From Thalassospira sp. UBA1131 (GTDB lineage: Bacteria > Pseudomonadota > Alphaproteobacteria > Rhodospirillales > Thalassospiraceae), in the NCBI RefSeq assembly GCF_002311515.1, contig NZ_DCAO01000036.1, positions 1,976-21,423 of the forward strand: a stretch of 19,448 nt of DNA, written 5' to 3'. Every line of letters starts with the position of its first letter. The first letter of the stretch is position 1. A model generated the notes under the pieces. The model ran no database searches and was not told where the DNA came from. It was given only the letters and a program-made list of their open reading frames with translations. The position numbers were made by a program, and so were the translations under genes. Positions 1-6,493 of the stretch are shown here, one piece after another.

Positions 1-198
1 AACGCCATCCTGACCTGCAATGGTCAATGCACAATGCCACAGGGCGAAGGCATTGGCCTGCAACTCGTCCGGCGCATTTGTGAACGTCTTGACTGGACCT
101 GCACGCTTACGCATCTGCCAAATGGCGGCATGTCAGTTTGCCTGGATCCGGGTGCCGAAACGCGGGTTGAGCGCAAACCCGAACTGGTTGAAAACTAA
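1..198 (+). CDS. Sensor histidine kinase, C-terminal fragment (5' part outside window)
   Basis: Reading from base 1 to the TAA at 196-198 gives 65 residues ending in ...PELVEN. The fragment carries GEGIGLQLVRRICERLDW followed by a short strand and NGGMSVCLDP. This matches the G2 box (GxGxGL...VxxIcexl) and final strand-turn-strand (PxGGtxf) of the HATPase_c domain of two-component histidine kinases, so this is the ATP-binding end of a membrane sensor kinase that phosphorylates a response regulator. The input domain, the phospho-accepting His and the partner regulator lie outside the window. The tail after the ATPase fold is short and charged, with no receiver domain. A strong terminator follows within 10 bases, so the gene ends its operon. 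The signal or target cannot be told. A different overlapping frame is open at 20-247 but lacks any family signature. Confidence 0.8.
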   Translation, partial: NAILTCNGQCTMPQGEGIGLQLVRRICERLDWTCTLTHLPNGGMSVCLDPGAETRVERKPELVEN

Positions 199-201
199 TT
201 C

Positions 202-247
202 TCAGACAAAAAGGGCAGCTCATCCGCTGCCCTTTTTATTTGTCTGA
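202..247. terminator. Rho-independent terminator, probably bidirectional, after the kinase gene
   Basis: AAAAGGGCAGC (209-219), a six-base loop and GCTGCCCTTTTT (226-237) form a strong GC stem followed by T residues. TCAGACA at 202-208 and TGTCTGA at 241-247 extend the dyad outward. It terminates the kinase gene on the plus strand. A-rich flanks on the other side would let it work for minus-strand transcription too. A near copy lies at 14820-14866. Confidence 0.85.
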
Positions 248-248
248 C

Positions 249-299
249 TTATGGCCGAAACAGCCTTGCCGCCGGATGTTCGAACGTTACCCGACCATC
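249..299 (-). pseudogene. Orphan 3' tail of the amidohydrolase gene
   Basis: Read on the minus strand, these 51 bases encode the final 16 residues and TAA stop of the amidohydrolase at 14868-16088 (DGRVTFEHPAARLFRP). They are identical base for base. Immediately upstream (300 onward) the sequence is unrelated, so only the gene's tail is present. It is non-coding here and marks a duplication or recombination junction. Whether the kinase-amidohydrolase junction or the patD-amidohydrolase junction is ancestral cannot be told from this window. Confidence 0.8.
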
Positions 300-316
300 C
301 CATGTAACGGGCCAGT

Positions 317-354
317 TTTAAAAGCCTGTCGGTGTTTGATGCAGTGGCGGGCTT
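317..354 (-). terminator. Weak possible terminator after the FMN dehydrogenase gene
   Basis: On the minus strand AAGCCCGCC and GACAGGCTT form an imperfect stem (two mismatches) followed by TTTT, starting ten bases past the stop codon. The stem is weak. The stronger bidirectional hairpin at 202-247 could be the real end of this operon. Confidence 0.3.
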
Positions 355-363
355 CAACCGTCT

Positions 364-1509
364 CTATAAGATAAGGATGTCGCGCAGACCCGACAATTCG
401 TTGACCCCGGCGAAAACCATGTTTGATCGCATCTCGTCAATCAGCATCGCCAAAAGGTCATAGGCTCCCTGTTCGCCATTGGCGGCCAAGCCATATAGCG
501 GCAAACGCCCGACCAGAACGCCCTGACTTCCAAGCGCCAGATATTTAAGCGCATCACTGCCGCGTCGAATGCCGCTGTCCGCCATCACCATCATATCACT
601 GCCGACCGCATCGACGATTGCGGGCAACACATCGGCCGGCGCCGGTGCAATATCCAGATTACGCCCCCCATGGGCCGAAACAACGATGCCATCGATCCCG
701 GCATCGCGCGACTTGATGGCATCGGCAACGGACAGAATACCTTTCAGGATGACCTTGCCGTGCCAGCGATCCCGAATTTCGGCGATATCGGACCAGCCAA
801 GCGCGTTTTCGATTTTGACATCCTCAGCCACCGCATCATCGGTGATCGCAGTTTTAAATGCAGCCGGGTAATGCGCATAGGTCGGCATGCCGCTGGTGAT
901 CAGATAGCGCAGCATCACAGACACCAGCCAGCGCGGATGCGTTGCCATGTCGCAGATTCCACGCATTGAGGGCACGAATGGTACGGAGAAACCATTGCGC
1001 TGATTATAGTCTCGCTTTGGCGAAAGCGGGGTGTCGACCGTAATCACCAACGTGTCGACCCCGGATTGTTTGGCGCGCTCCAACAACTGCCAACTGAGGT
1101 CTCGGTTCCGCCAAAGATAAAGCTGAAGCCAAAGTTCCACTTCCGGCGCGCCACGACGGATATCATCAATGGAGGTCACTGATTGCGTGGACACGCAAAA
1201 CGGAATACCAAGCCGCCCGGCAACGCGTGCAAGCTTTGCTTCCCCGGTATATGACACAAGCCCAGCCAGCGCCGTTGGCGCAATCACCAGCGGCACAGGA
1301 TAACTGCGACCAAACATCTGACAGGTCATGTCACAACCTGATTGACCGGTCAGAACCGTTGGGGTGAGCTTGATGTTATCAAGGGACTGGCGAATATCGG
1401 AAAGCGCCAGCTCCGCCTCGGTGCCACGATCGATATATTCAAACAGGCCCTTGGGCAGGTACTGTTTGGCCCGTGCGCGGTAATCATCGGCATTTGAAAG
1501 GGGCGCCAT
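364..1509 (-). CDS. FMN-dependent L-2-hydroxyacid dehydrogenase (lactate/mandelate dehydrogenase family)
   Basis: A full-length TIM-barrel flavoenzyme of 381 residues, probably oxidising an L-2-hydroxy acid to its 2-oxo acid and passing electrons to the respiratory chain. Numbering from the ATG at 1509: LQLYLWRNRD around Tyr131, TVDT at 157-160, the FMN-binding lysine in VILKG (Lys256), the catalytic His280 and substrate-carboxylate Arg283 in SAHGGRNLD, and the phosphate-binding DSGIRRG (311-317) and GVLVGR segments. The usual motif is SNHGGRQLD, so the Asn before the catalytic His is Ala here. The ATG lies five bases past the TGA of the upstream regulator gene, suggesting translational coupling. 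A GTG at 1533 would add eight residues and overlap that gene. Neither start has a clear ribosome site. The substrate is not identifiable from sequence; lactate, mandelate or a related acid is possible. The nearby D-specific dehydrogenase suggests a complementary pair. Confidence 0.85.
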   Translation of the reverse strand: MAPLSNADDYRARAKQYLPKGLFEYIDRGTEAELALSDIRQSLDNIKLTPTVLTGQSGCDMTCQMFGRSYPVPLVIAPTALAGLVSYTGEAKLARVAGRLGIPFCVSTQSVTSIDDIRRGAPEVELWLQLYLWRNRDLSWQLLERAKQSGVDTLVITVDTPLSPKRDYNQRNGFSVPFVPSMRGICDMATHPRWLVSVMLRYLITSGMPTYAHYPAAFKTAITDDAVAEDVKIENALGWSDIAEIRDRWHGKVILKGILSVADAIKSRDAGIDGIVVSAHGGRNLDIAPAPADVLPAIVDAVGSDMMVMADSGIRRGSDALKYLALGSQGVLVGRLPLYGLAANGEQGAYDLLAMLIDEMRSNMVFAGVNELSGLRDILIL

Positions 1510-1514
1510 GATTG

Positions 1515-2132
1515 TCAGCTGGTCATGACCCACAGAACAACAGCTTCTTCTGGTCCCTTGCGGGTCCAGACATGCTCGGCACTCGCATCATAATACATCG
1601 AGTCGCCTTCATGCAGCTCAAGTGGCTCATAGATCTTGCTGTGGACAACGACCGTACCGCTCAAAATCGTCATGAAGATTTCGGCATCACTTTTCGGCCA
1701 GACGTCATATTCCTCGACATCGCGAGCAACGACTCTGGTCTTTATCGGCGTCATACGTTTGTGTTTAAGATCGGCACACAGAAGCTTGTTGTCACAGTTC
1801 CCGGAAAGATGCGGCTTGCCTTCATTGGCGCGTGTGACACTTCGACGACCGAGAAGAGTTGGCTGTTCGTCCGGATCGGCCAGAAGGCTGAGTACATCCA
1901 TTTCAAAGCCGCGTGCGATGCGCTGGATGGTCGAAATGGTTGGTGAAAGTTCGCCACGTTCAATCTTGGAAAAGGCTGAGGCCGAAATTCCCGACGCCTT
2001 GCTGGCATCCTGAAGCGTCCAGCCGCGCCCCTTGCGCAACTGATGCAACCGCGGGCCAATTTCATCGGATTTGTTGCTGCTGGCACTAAATTGCCGACGA
2101 TTGGCTTGAAAATCTTCCAGATCGACATTCAT
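1515..2132 (-). CDS. XRE-family regulator with C-terminal cupin domain
   Basis: A 205-residue DNA-binding regulator. Residues about 28-83 form an XRE helix-turn-helix (LRKGRGWTLQDASKASGIS, then SKIERGELSP and STIQRIARGF). Residues about 140-203 form a small cupin barrel (LSGTVVV, LHEGDSMYYD, then AEHVWT), the usual ligand-sensing half in this class. A ribosome site (AAGGGAA) lies upstream of the ATG. The gene heads a minus-strand pair with the FMN dehydrogenase and diverges from the TRAP operon across 403 bases that contain two AT-rich dyads, so it probably controls both units and itself in response to the substrate or product. The same architecture occurs in PuuR (putrescine repressor) and many other regulators. 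Architecture alone does not justify that name. Confidence 0.85.
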   Translation of the reverse strand: MNVDLEDFQANRRQFSASSNKSDEIGPRLHQLRKGRGWTLQDASKASGISASAFSKIERGELSPTISTIQRIARGFEMDVLSLLADPDEQPTLLGRRSVTRANEGKPHLSGNCDNKLLCADLKHKRMTPIKTRVVARDVEEYDVWPKSDAEIFMTILSGTVVVHSKIYEPLELHEGDSMYYDASAEHVWTRKGPEEAVVLWVMTS

Positions 2133-2164
2133 CGTAGCTCATTCCCTTTTGCAAGCATCTTACT

Positions 2165-2193
2165 TTTATTTCAATAAGTTACTGAACTGACAA
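2165..2193 (-). promoter_or_regulatory. Putative promoter of the XRE-dehydrogenase pair
   Basis: On the minus strand TTGTCA (2193-2188) and AATAAA (2170-2165) are separated by 17 bases and sit about 33 bases upstream of the regulator's ATG. The match to a sigma-70 promoter is moderate. Confidence 0.35.
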
Positions 2194-2235
2194 CCACTAA
2201 TTGCGCCTGCTGCAACGTGACCTTGACCAGCACAT

Positions 2236-2258
2236 TATATAACATACTGTGTTTTATA
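2236..2258. promoter_or_regulatory. AT-rich 23-base dyad, possible operator
   Basis: TATATAACATACTGTGTTTTATA is a near-perfect inverted repeat (9 of 11 base pairs match around a central C). It lies in the divergent control region between the XRE-cupin gene and dctP. Size and symmetry fit the site of a dimeric helix-turn-helix regulator. Assigning it to the XRE protein is inference. Confidence 0.45.
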
Positions 2259-2281
2259 CCACATTTTGAGAAAAATATACT

Positions 2282-2302
2282 ATACGACATTTTTTGTCAT
2301 AT
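2282..2302. promoter_or_regulatory. AT-rich 21-base dyad beside the putative dctP promoter
   Basis: ATACGACATTTTTTGTCATAT contains GACA-N5-TGTC flanked by ATA/TAT. It ends five bases before the putative -35 box at 2307, a placement typical of an activator or repressor site. It does not share an obvious core with the 2236-2258 dyad beyond ACA...TGT spacing. Confidence 0.45.
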
Positions 2303-2306
2303 TGTG

Positions 2307-2334
2307 TTGACTTGCACCATATCGGATATATTCT
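2307..2334 (+). promoter_or_regulatory. Putative promoter of the TRAP operon
   Basis: TTGACT (2307-2312) and TATTCT (2329-2334) are separated by 16 bases. Transcription would start near 2341, leaving a leader of about 195 bases before dctP. The -35 is good and the -10 fair. Confidence 0.45.
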
Positions 2335-2340
2335 GAAATA

Positions 2341-2415
2341 GCCGGATGCAGTCGAACTTCGATGATGTCCTTCTCGCCCAAACTTCGTTGCACAGCGTTT
2401 CGACCTGCATCCGGC
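2341..2415 (+). other. Long stem-loop in the TRAP operon leader
   Basis: GCCGGATGCAGTCGAA (2341-2356) pairs with TTCGACCTGCATCCGGC (2399-2415) as a 16-bp stem with one bulged C, enclosing about 42 bases. If the promoter at 2307-2334 is correct, this is the extreme 5' end of the mRNA. It is not followed by a T run, so it is not a simple terminator. It may protect the transcript or be part of a control element. I recognise no known riboswitch class. Confidence 0.5.
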
Positions 2416-2535
2416 GATAAAAACTGACCTGTGGAAATTGGCCAAAGTCATCCCACATGTTGCAAACCTTATCAGGGAAAACCAGGCACTTTCGAAGCGC
2501 CACTGCTTTGTTCGTCGCCCGGCAAAGGAGAAAAA

Positions 2536-3570
2536 ATGACCATCATCCGGAAACTTCGGCATGTCACCCTCGCCGCCACCATCGGCCTCGGCAGTGTCCT
2601 GTCTGCATCCGCCTACGCGCAAACCATCGTCAAATTTGCCCATGTCGATGGCGAAGGCGACCTTCTTGATAACCCGTACTGGACTTTCACCGAGGTCTTT
2701 GACAACGTTCTGCAGACGCAATCTGAAGGCCGCTTCAAACTCGAAGTTTACCCGAACGGTCAGCTCGGCGATCTGGAATCGCTTGCCGAACAGAACTCCA
2801 TGGGTCTTGTCGACATGGTTGGCGGTTTGAATGCTGGCCACCTCGCAGCCTATTACCCGCCGGCACAGATTCTTGAGATGCCCTACACCTTCCCGACCAC
2901 CGAGGTCGCACGTGAAGTTCTCAACGAAGGTCCGTTTGGCGCGAAACTCTCTGACATGATTGCCGAAGGCAGTGGTGTGCGCGTCATGAGCTACCTGACC
3001 GGCGCATTTCGCAACTTCTCGAACTCGGTTCGCCCGATCCGCACCCCGGCGGACATGGAAGGCCTGAAAATCCGTACCCAGACCGTTCCACTGCACATGG
3101 AAATGGTCAAGGCACTTGGCGCTTCCCCGACCCCGATCGCATGGGCCGAACTGTACAGTGCGCTTCAGACCGGCGTTGTCGATGGACAGGAAAACGCCCC
3201 CTACACCATGCTGCTGACCAACCTGCAGGAAGTTCAGAAGTACTACACACTTGATCACCACCTGATCAATATGCCGCTGATCACCATCAATGATGCGTTC
3301 TATCAGGGCCTGAGCGACGAAGACAAAACGATCTTCGAGAACGCTACCAAAGAAGCAACCTTTGCCATGCTTGGCATTATCGCTGCCAAGGAATCACAGG
3401 ATCTGAAAGTGATCCGTGACGCGGGCGTCGAGATCTATCAGCCGACGCCCGAGGAATTCCAGATGTTCGTGGATGCCACAAAGGAACCGATCCGTGCCTT
3501 CATGGAAAAAAAGGTCGGTACCGAGCTGATCGACGAACTCGAAGCCGCTGTAAAAGCAGCTCAGGAATAA
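2536..3570 (+). CDS. dctP: TRAP transporter substrate-binding protein (DctP family)
   Basis: A periplasmic receptor of 344 residues that captures an organic acid and delivers it to the DctQM membrane complex. A Sec signal peptide occupies residues 1-28, with cleavage after AYA. The mature protein starts QTIVKFAHVDGEG, a typical DctP first strand. The conserved arginine that usually clamps the ligand carboxylate lies in EGLKIRT (Arg180), and the family motif VVDGQEN is at 215-220. The ATG at 2536 has AAGGAG six bases upstream and gives a proper signal peptide. An in-frame ATG at 2431 would prepend residues ahead of it and is rejected. It is the first gene of a TRAP-aldolase-dehydrogenase operon, which suggests a hydroxylated carboxylic acid as ligand. 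The exact substrate cannot be read from sequence. Confidence 0.93.
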   Translation: MTIIRKLRHVTLAATIGLGSVLSASAYAQTIVKFAHVDGEGDLLDNPYWTFTEVFDNVLQTQSEGRFKLEVYPNGQLGDLESLAEQNSMGLVDMVGGLNAGHLAAYYPPAQILEMPYTFPTTEVAREVLNEGPFGAKLSDMIAEGSGVRVMSYLTGAFRNFSNSVRPIRTPADMEGLKIRTQTVPLHMEMVKALGASPTPIAWAELYSALQTGVVDGQENAPYTMLLTNLQEVQKYYTLDHHLINMPLITINDAFYQGLSDEDKTIFENATKEATFAMLGIIAAKESQDLKVIRDAGVEIYQPTPEEFQMFVDATKEPIRAFMEKKVGTELIDELEAAVKAAQE

Positions 3571-3576
3571 CAACAT

Positions 3577-3611
3577 GAGCGCCCGGGCAGCACCCTGTCC
3601 GGGCTCTTTTT
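3577..3611 (+). terminator. Intra-operon hairpin with T run after dctP
   Basis: GAGCGCCCGGGCA and TGTCCGGGCTC form a stem with small irregularities, followed by TTTTT. Placed between dctP and dctQ, it probably acts as a partial terminator or 3' stabiliser that keeps the binding protein in excess over the membrane subunits. Confidence 0.6.
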
Positions 3612-3708
3612 CTATTCCCGCTTCGTGTGCAAATTGCATTTCCCATTCGCACGCCGTTTTGTGATCGCGAACATCACCATCGATTTCCCGATCCGAGAGA
3701 GGATCACC

Positions 3709-4227
3709 ATGCTTCAGACCCTCGATAAACTATCGTTGATCGTTGCGCAGGTTACCTCGATTGTCGCCAGACTGATGTTGGCTTCTGTCGCGGTTGTCCT
3801 GTTTATTCAGGTCGTCTTGCGCTTTGGTTTCAACTATTCCCTGCCCTGGCCAGAGGAAGCATCACGCTTTCTGATGGTGTGGGTGGTGATGCTTGGCGGC
3901 AGCCTTCTTATCCGTGATGAACAGCTTGTCTGTGTCGACTTCTTCGACAAGTTCTGGCCGCGCCGCTGGCTTGGCTATCGCAATGCGCTATTCCGCCTGC
4001 TGCTGGCAGCCTTGCTTGCCGTACTGCTGGTCAAGGGCATTGATTCCGCCATTTTCGGTATGCGCCGTACATCCGCCGCACTCAACCTGTCCTGGTTCTG
4101 GATCTACCTCTCTGTACCGGTCGGAGCGGCCCTGATGCTGTTTCACATGGTTGTCCTTGCCATTCGCGACCTTGTCAAAGGCCCCGAGTCTGAGCAGGAA
4201 GCATCCCTTCTGCGTGCCGAGCTCTAA
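3709..4227 (+). CDS. dctQ: TRAP transporter small membrane subunit (DctQ family)
   Basis: A 172-residue protein with four predicted membrane helices, the small subunit that partners DctM. It carries the DctQ signature region RFGFNYSLPWPEEASRFL followed by MVWVVMLGGSLLIRDEQLVCVDFF, where charged residues after the second helix are characteristic. The ATG at 3709 has GAGAGG seven bases upstream. A GTG at 3625 in the same frame would add 28 residues with no ribosome site and would extend toward the hairpin after dctP, so it is less likely. The gene stops nine bases before dctM, consistent with co-translation of the two membrane subunits. Confidence 0.9.
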   Translation: MLQTLDKLSLIVAQVTSIVARLMLASVAVVLFIQVVLRFGFNYSLPWPEEASRFLMVWVVMLGGSLLIRDEQLVCVDFFDKFWPRRWLGYRNALFRLLLAALLAVLLVKGIDSAIFGMRRTSAALNLSWFWIYLSVPVGAALMLFHMVVLAIRDLVKGPESEQEASLLRAEL

Positions 4228-4236
4228 GGGGACATT

Positions 4237-5541
4237 ATGGATTACGCACTCTTAATCATGATTGGCCTGTTGCTATTGCTGATGTTCCTTGGCAGCCCGG
4301 TCATCTTCGCCATCGGCTTTGCAGGCCTTTCCTATTTCTTCATCAAACCCGGCATGGTCGACATGCTGCACATGTATTCCCACAAGTTCTTCACCGGGAT
4401 GGATGTGTTTATCTGGCTGTCGATCCCGCTGTTTATCATTGCCGGTGAAATCATGACATCGGTGGGGATGACAGAACGGCTGGTGCAGTTCTCGCGCCTG
4501 CTGGTCGGTCGCTGGCGCGGTGGGCTTGCCTATGTCAACGTTGTCGGATCGATGATGTTTTCCGGTGTGTCGGGCTCGGCCCTTGCCGATATCTCCGCCC
4601 TTGGTCCGGTCGAAATCGACATGATGAAAAAGGACGGCTATCGCACGGACTTTGCTGCTGCCGTTACTGTCAGTTCCGCCATTCAGGGGCCGATCATTCC
4701 GCCCTCGATCCCGCTGATTATCTTTTCAAGTCTGACCAATACGTCGGTTGCGGCCCTGTTCCTCGGCGGTGCTGTTCCGGGTGCGATGATGGGGATTGCC
4801 CAGATTGCCGTGATCTATTTCATCGCGCGCAAGAACAACTTTCCGGCCAACCCAATCAAGGCACTGACGCTGGGTCTGGCATTCCGAATTTTCTACAATG
4901 CCTTCTGGGCACTGTTCATGCCGCTGATCATTATCGGCGGGATCATTTCCGGCATCTTCACGGCCACCGAAGCAGCATCCATTTCTGTGGCTTATGCCAT
5001 GCTCGTCGGTATCTGCGCATATCGAACCCTATCGCTCAAACAGATCTGGGCCATCCTTGATCGGGCAGTGCGCACCTCTGCATCGGTCTATCTGATTGTC
5101 GGCTTTGCCAGTGTTATCAGTTGGATTCTTGCAACCGAACGCGTGCCGTCCGAACTGACCATGCTGGTTGAGACACTCGACATGCAGCCATGGATGTTGC
5201 TGTTGTGCCTGAACCTCTTCTTCTTGATCAACGGTCTTTGGATCGGGGATTCCGTGCAGCTTCTGCTGTTCGCCCCTCTCTTTACCCCGATCGTCGCTGC
5301 CATGGGCGTCGACCCTGTGCAATTTGGTGTGATCATGGTTGTCAACGTCATGATCGGCCTGATGACGCCCCCCTATGGACTTGGGTTGTATCTGGGATCA
5401 GCCATCAGCGGCGCGCCGCTAGCCAATATCGTCCGCAAAAGCTTCCCGTTCCTTGTCTCCAACATCATCGTGTTGTTGCTCGTGACATACATCCCGGCAA
5501 TTTCACTGACATTGCCACGCCTATTTGGCTTCCTGAAATAA
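4237..5541 (+). CDS. dctM: TRAP transporter large membrane subunit (DctM family)
   Basis: A 434-residue permease of normal family length, with about a dozen hydrophobic segments. It forms the ion-coupled transport channel that accepts substrate from DctP. Family features include the N-terminal LGSPVIFAIGFAGL, SIPLFIIAGEIM, the SGVSGSALADISALG stretch, and the P-rich GPIIPPSIPLI segment typical of the ion transporter fold, with a second TPPYGLGLYLGSAISG motif near the C terminus. Start is supported by AAGGGGA just upstream and by the nine-base gap to dctQ. Import is expected to be sodium-driven, from family knowledge. No defect is visible. Confidence 0.95.
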   Translation: MDYALLIMIGLLLLLMFLGSPVIFAIGFAGLSYFFIKPGMVDMLHMYSHKFFTGMDVFIWLSIPLFIIAGEIMTSVGMTERLVQFSRLLVGRWRGGLAYVNVVGSMMFSGVSGSALADISALGPVEIDMMKKDGYRTDFAAAVTVSSAIQGPIIPPSIPLIIFSSLTNTSVAALFLGGAVPGAMMGIAQIAVIYFIARKNNFPANPIKALTLGLAFRIFYNAFWALFMPLIIIGGIISGIFTATEAASISVAYAMLVGICAYRTLSLKQIWAILDRAVRTSASVYLIVGFASVISWILATERVPSELTMLVETLDMQPWMLLLCLNLFFLINGLWIGDSVQLLLFAPLFTPIVAAMGVDPVQFGVIMVVNVMIGLMTPPYGLGLYLGSAISGAPLANIVRKSFPFLVSNIIVLLLVTYIPAISLTLPRLFGFLK

Positions 5542-5571
5542 TCGCCACCACCAAAAGACAAGAGACTAGAA

Positions 5572-6471
5572 ATGACGCTCACCAAAAATGACATCAATGG
5601 CCTTTATACCGCCATTGTCACGCCCTTCACCGAAGACAAGTCGGTCGACCACAAGGCGCTTGCCAATCTCGTCAGCCGACAGATTGCCGCTGGTGCTGCC
5701 GGCGTGGTACCGATTGGCGGAACCGGAGAATACCCGGCCCTTTCGCGTCAGGAACGCAAGGACATTGTCAAAACCTGTGTTGATGCCGCAGGCGATGCCC
5801 CGGTCATTCCGGGTGTTCTGTCCACGGGTTTCCCGGACGCCGTCGAAGCCGGTAAGGATTTCGAAGATGCCGGCGCACAGGGCGTTATGACCGTAACCCC
5901 TTACTATGCCGCAGGCACCCAGGACGGCATGCGCGAATATTTCGCCAACTACCGCAACGAAATCGGCGTCCCGGTTCTGCTTTATGAAATTCCGCGTCGT
6001 ACTGGTGTATCGGCTCAGGCCGAAACCATTCAGGCCATGGCAGAAGACGCCTCGATCATCGGCATGAAATGCTCGAACTACGACATGCCTGCTTTTATCA
6101 AGACCGTGAAATATGCCGGTGACAAAATGGCTATCCTCAGTGGTGAAGAACCGCTGTTTGCCACCCATGTTGCTCTTGGCGCAAAAGGCGGTGTTCTGGC
6201 ATCCGCCAATGTCTATCCGGAAATCTGGGTTGAGATCTTCAGGATTGCTGGCGAAGGCAAACTGAAAGAAGCTCTCTCGCTTCAGGCTAATGTTGATGGT
6301 GCGATTGATGCGATCTTCCGTGAAACCAACCCGGGACCGCTCAAGAAGTACATGGAAATGGCCGGTCATCCGGTGGGCGACGTTCGCTTGCCGCTCGAAG
6401 GCCCGTCAGAACAGACCATTGCAGCGCTTAAAGTGGCCTTAGATGCTGCAACGCTTGCAAAAGTAGCCTGA
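5572..6471 (+). CDS. Dihydrodipicolinate synthase / N-acetylneuraminate lyase family aldolase
   Basis: A 299-residue TIM-barrel lyase that forms a Schiff base with pyruvate or a 2-oxo acid. Visible landmarks are GGTGEYPALS (49-58), the proton-relay Tyr138 in LLYEIPRRTG, and the Schiff-base Lys166 in IIGMKCSN. In biosynthetic DapA the first motif is usually GTTGE; here the first Thr is Gly, and YNxPGRTG has become YEIPRRTG, so a catabolic role is more likely than lysine synthesis. Thirty bases separate it from dctM, and the FAD dehydrogenase follows 22 bases later, so it is co-transcribed with transport and oxidation genes. It probably cleaves or dehydrates the 2-oxo acid made by the neighbouring dehydrogenases. 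Other options within the family are 2-keto-3-deoxy sugar acid aldolase or dehydratase and hydroxyproline-pathway deaminase. Confidence 0.85.
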   Translation: MTLTKNDINGLYTAIVTPFTEDKSVDHKALANLVSRQIAAGAAGVVPIGGTGEYPALSRQERKDIVKTCVDAAGDAPVIPGVLSTGFPDAVEAGKDFEDAGAQGVMTVTPYYAAGTQDGMREYFANYRNEIGVPVLLYEIPRRTGVSAQAETIQAMAEDASIIGMKCSNYDMPAFIKTVKYAGDKMAILSGEEPLFATHVALGAKGGVLASANVYPEIWVEIFRIAGEGKLKEALSLQANVDGAIDAIFRETNPGPLKKYMEMAGHPVGDVRLPLEGPSEQTIAALKVALDAATLAKVA

Positions 6472-6493
6472 TTTATCTTTCCAAGGACCAGCC

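Larger units (their letters stand above)
202..299. repeat. Direct repeat, left copy (terminator plus amidohydrolase 3' end)
   Basis: This stretch is repeated in the same orientation at 14820-14918. Bases 242-299 are identical to 14861-14918 over 58 bases. The preceding 40 bases (terminator hairpin) match with about five substitutions and one extra T in the right copy. Similarity stops abruptly at 299/14918. The repeat brackets about 14.6 kb carrying the two catabolic modules. Confidence 0.9.

Noticed and set aside
20..247. 75-codon frame at the left edge
   Set aside because: It runs through the terminator hairpin and is out of frame with the histidine kinase tail, which carries a real G2-box motif.
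1515..2132. Naming the XRE-cupin protein PuuR because polyamine genes are nearby
   Set aside because: The gene is paired with a hydroxyacid dehydrogenase and divergent from a TRAP operon. The XRE-cupin architecture is shared by many unrelated regulators.
2431..2535. Upstream ATG extension of dctP
   Set aside because: It would put 35 extra residues before a normal signal peptide. The ATG at 2536 has an excellent ribosome site.
2254..3261. Long minus-strand open frame opposite dctP
   Set aside because: It has no family signature, is Arg/His/Gly-rich in the manner of antisense translations, and lies opposite a clear DctP with signal peptide and ribosome site.
5572..6471. Calling the lyase the lysine-biosynthetic dapA
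   Set aside because: The GTTGE and PGRTG motifs are altered and the gene sits in a transport/oxidation operon, which favours a catabolic role.
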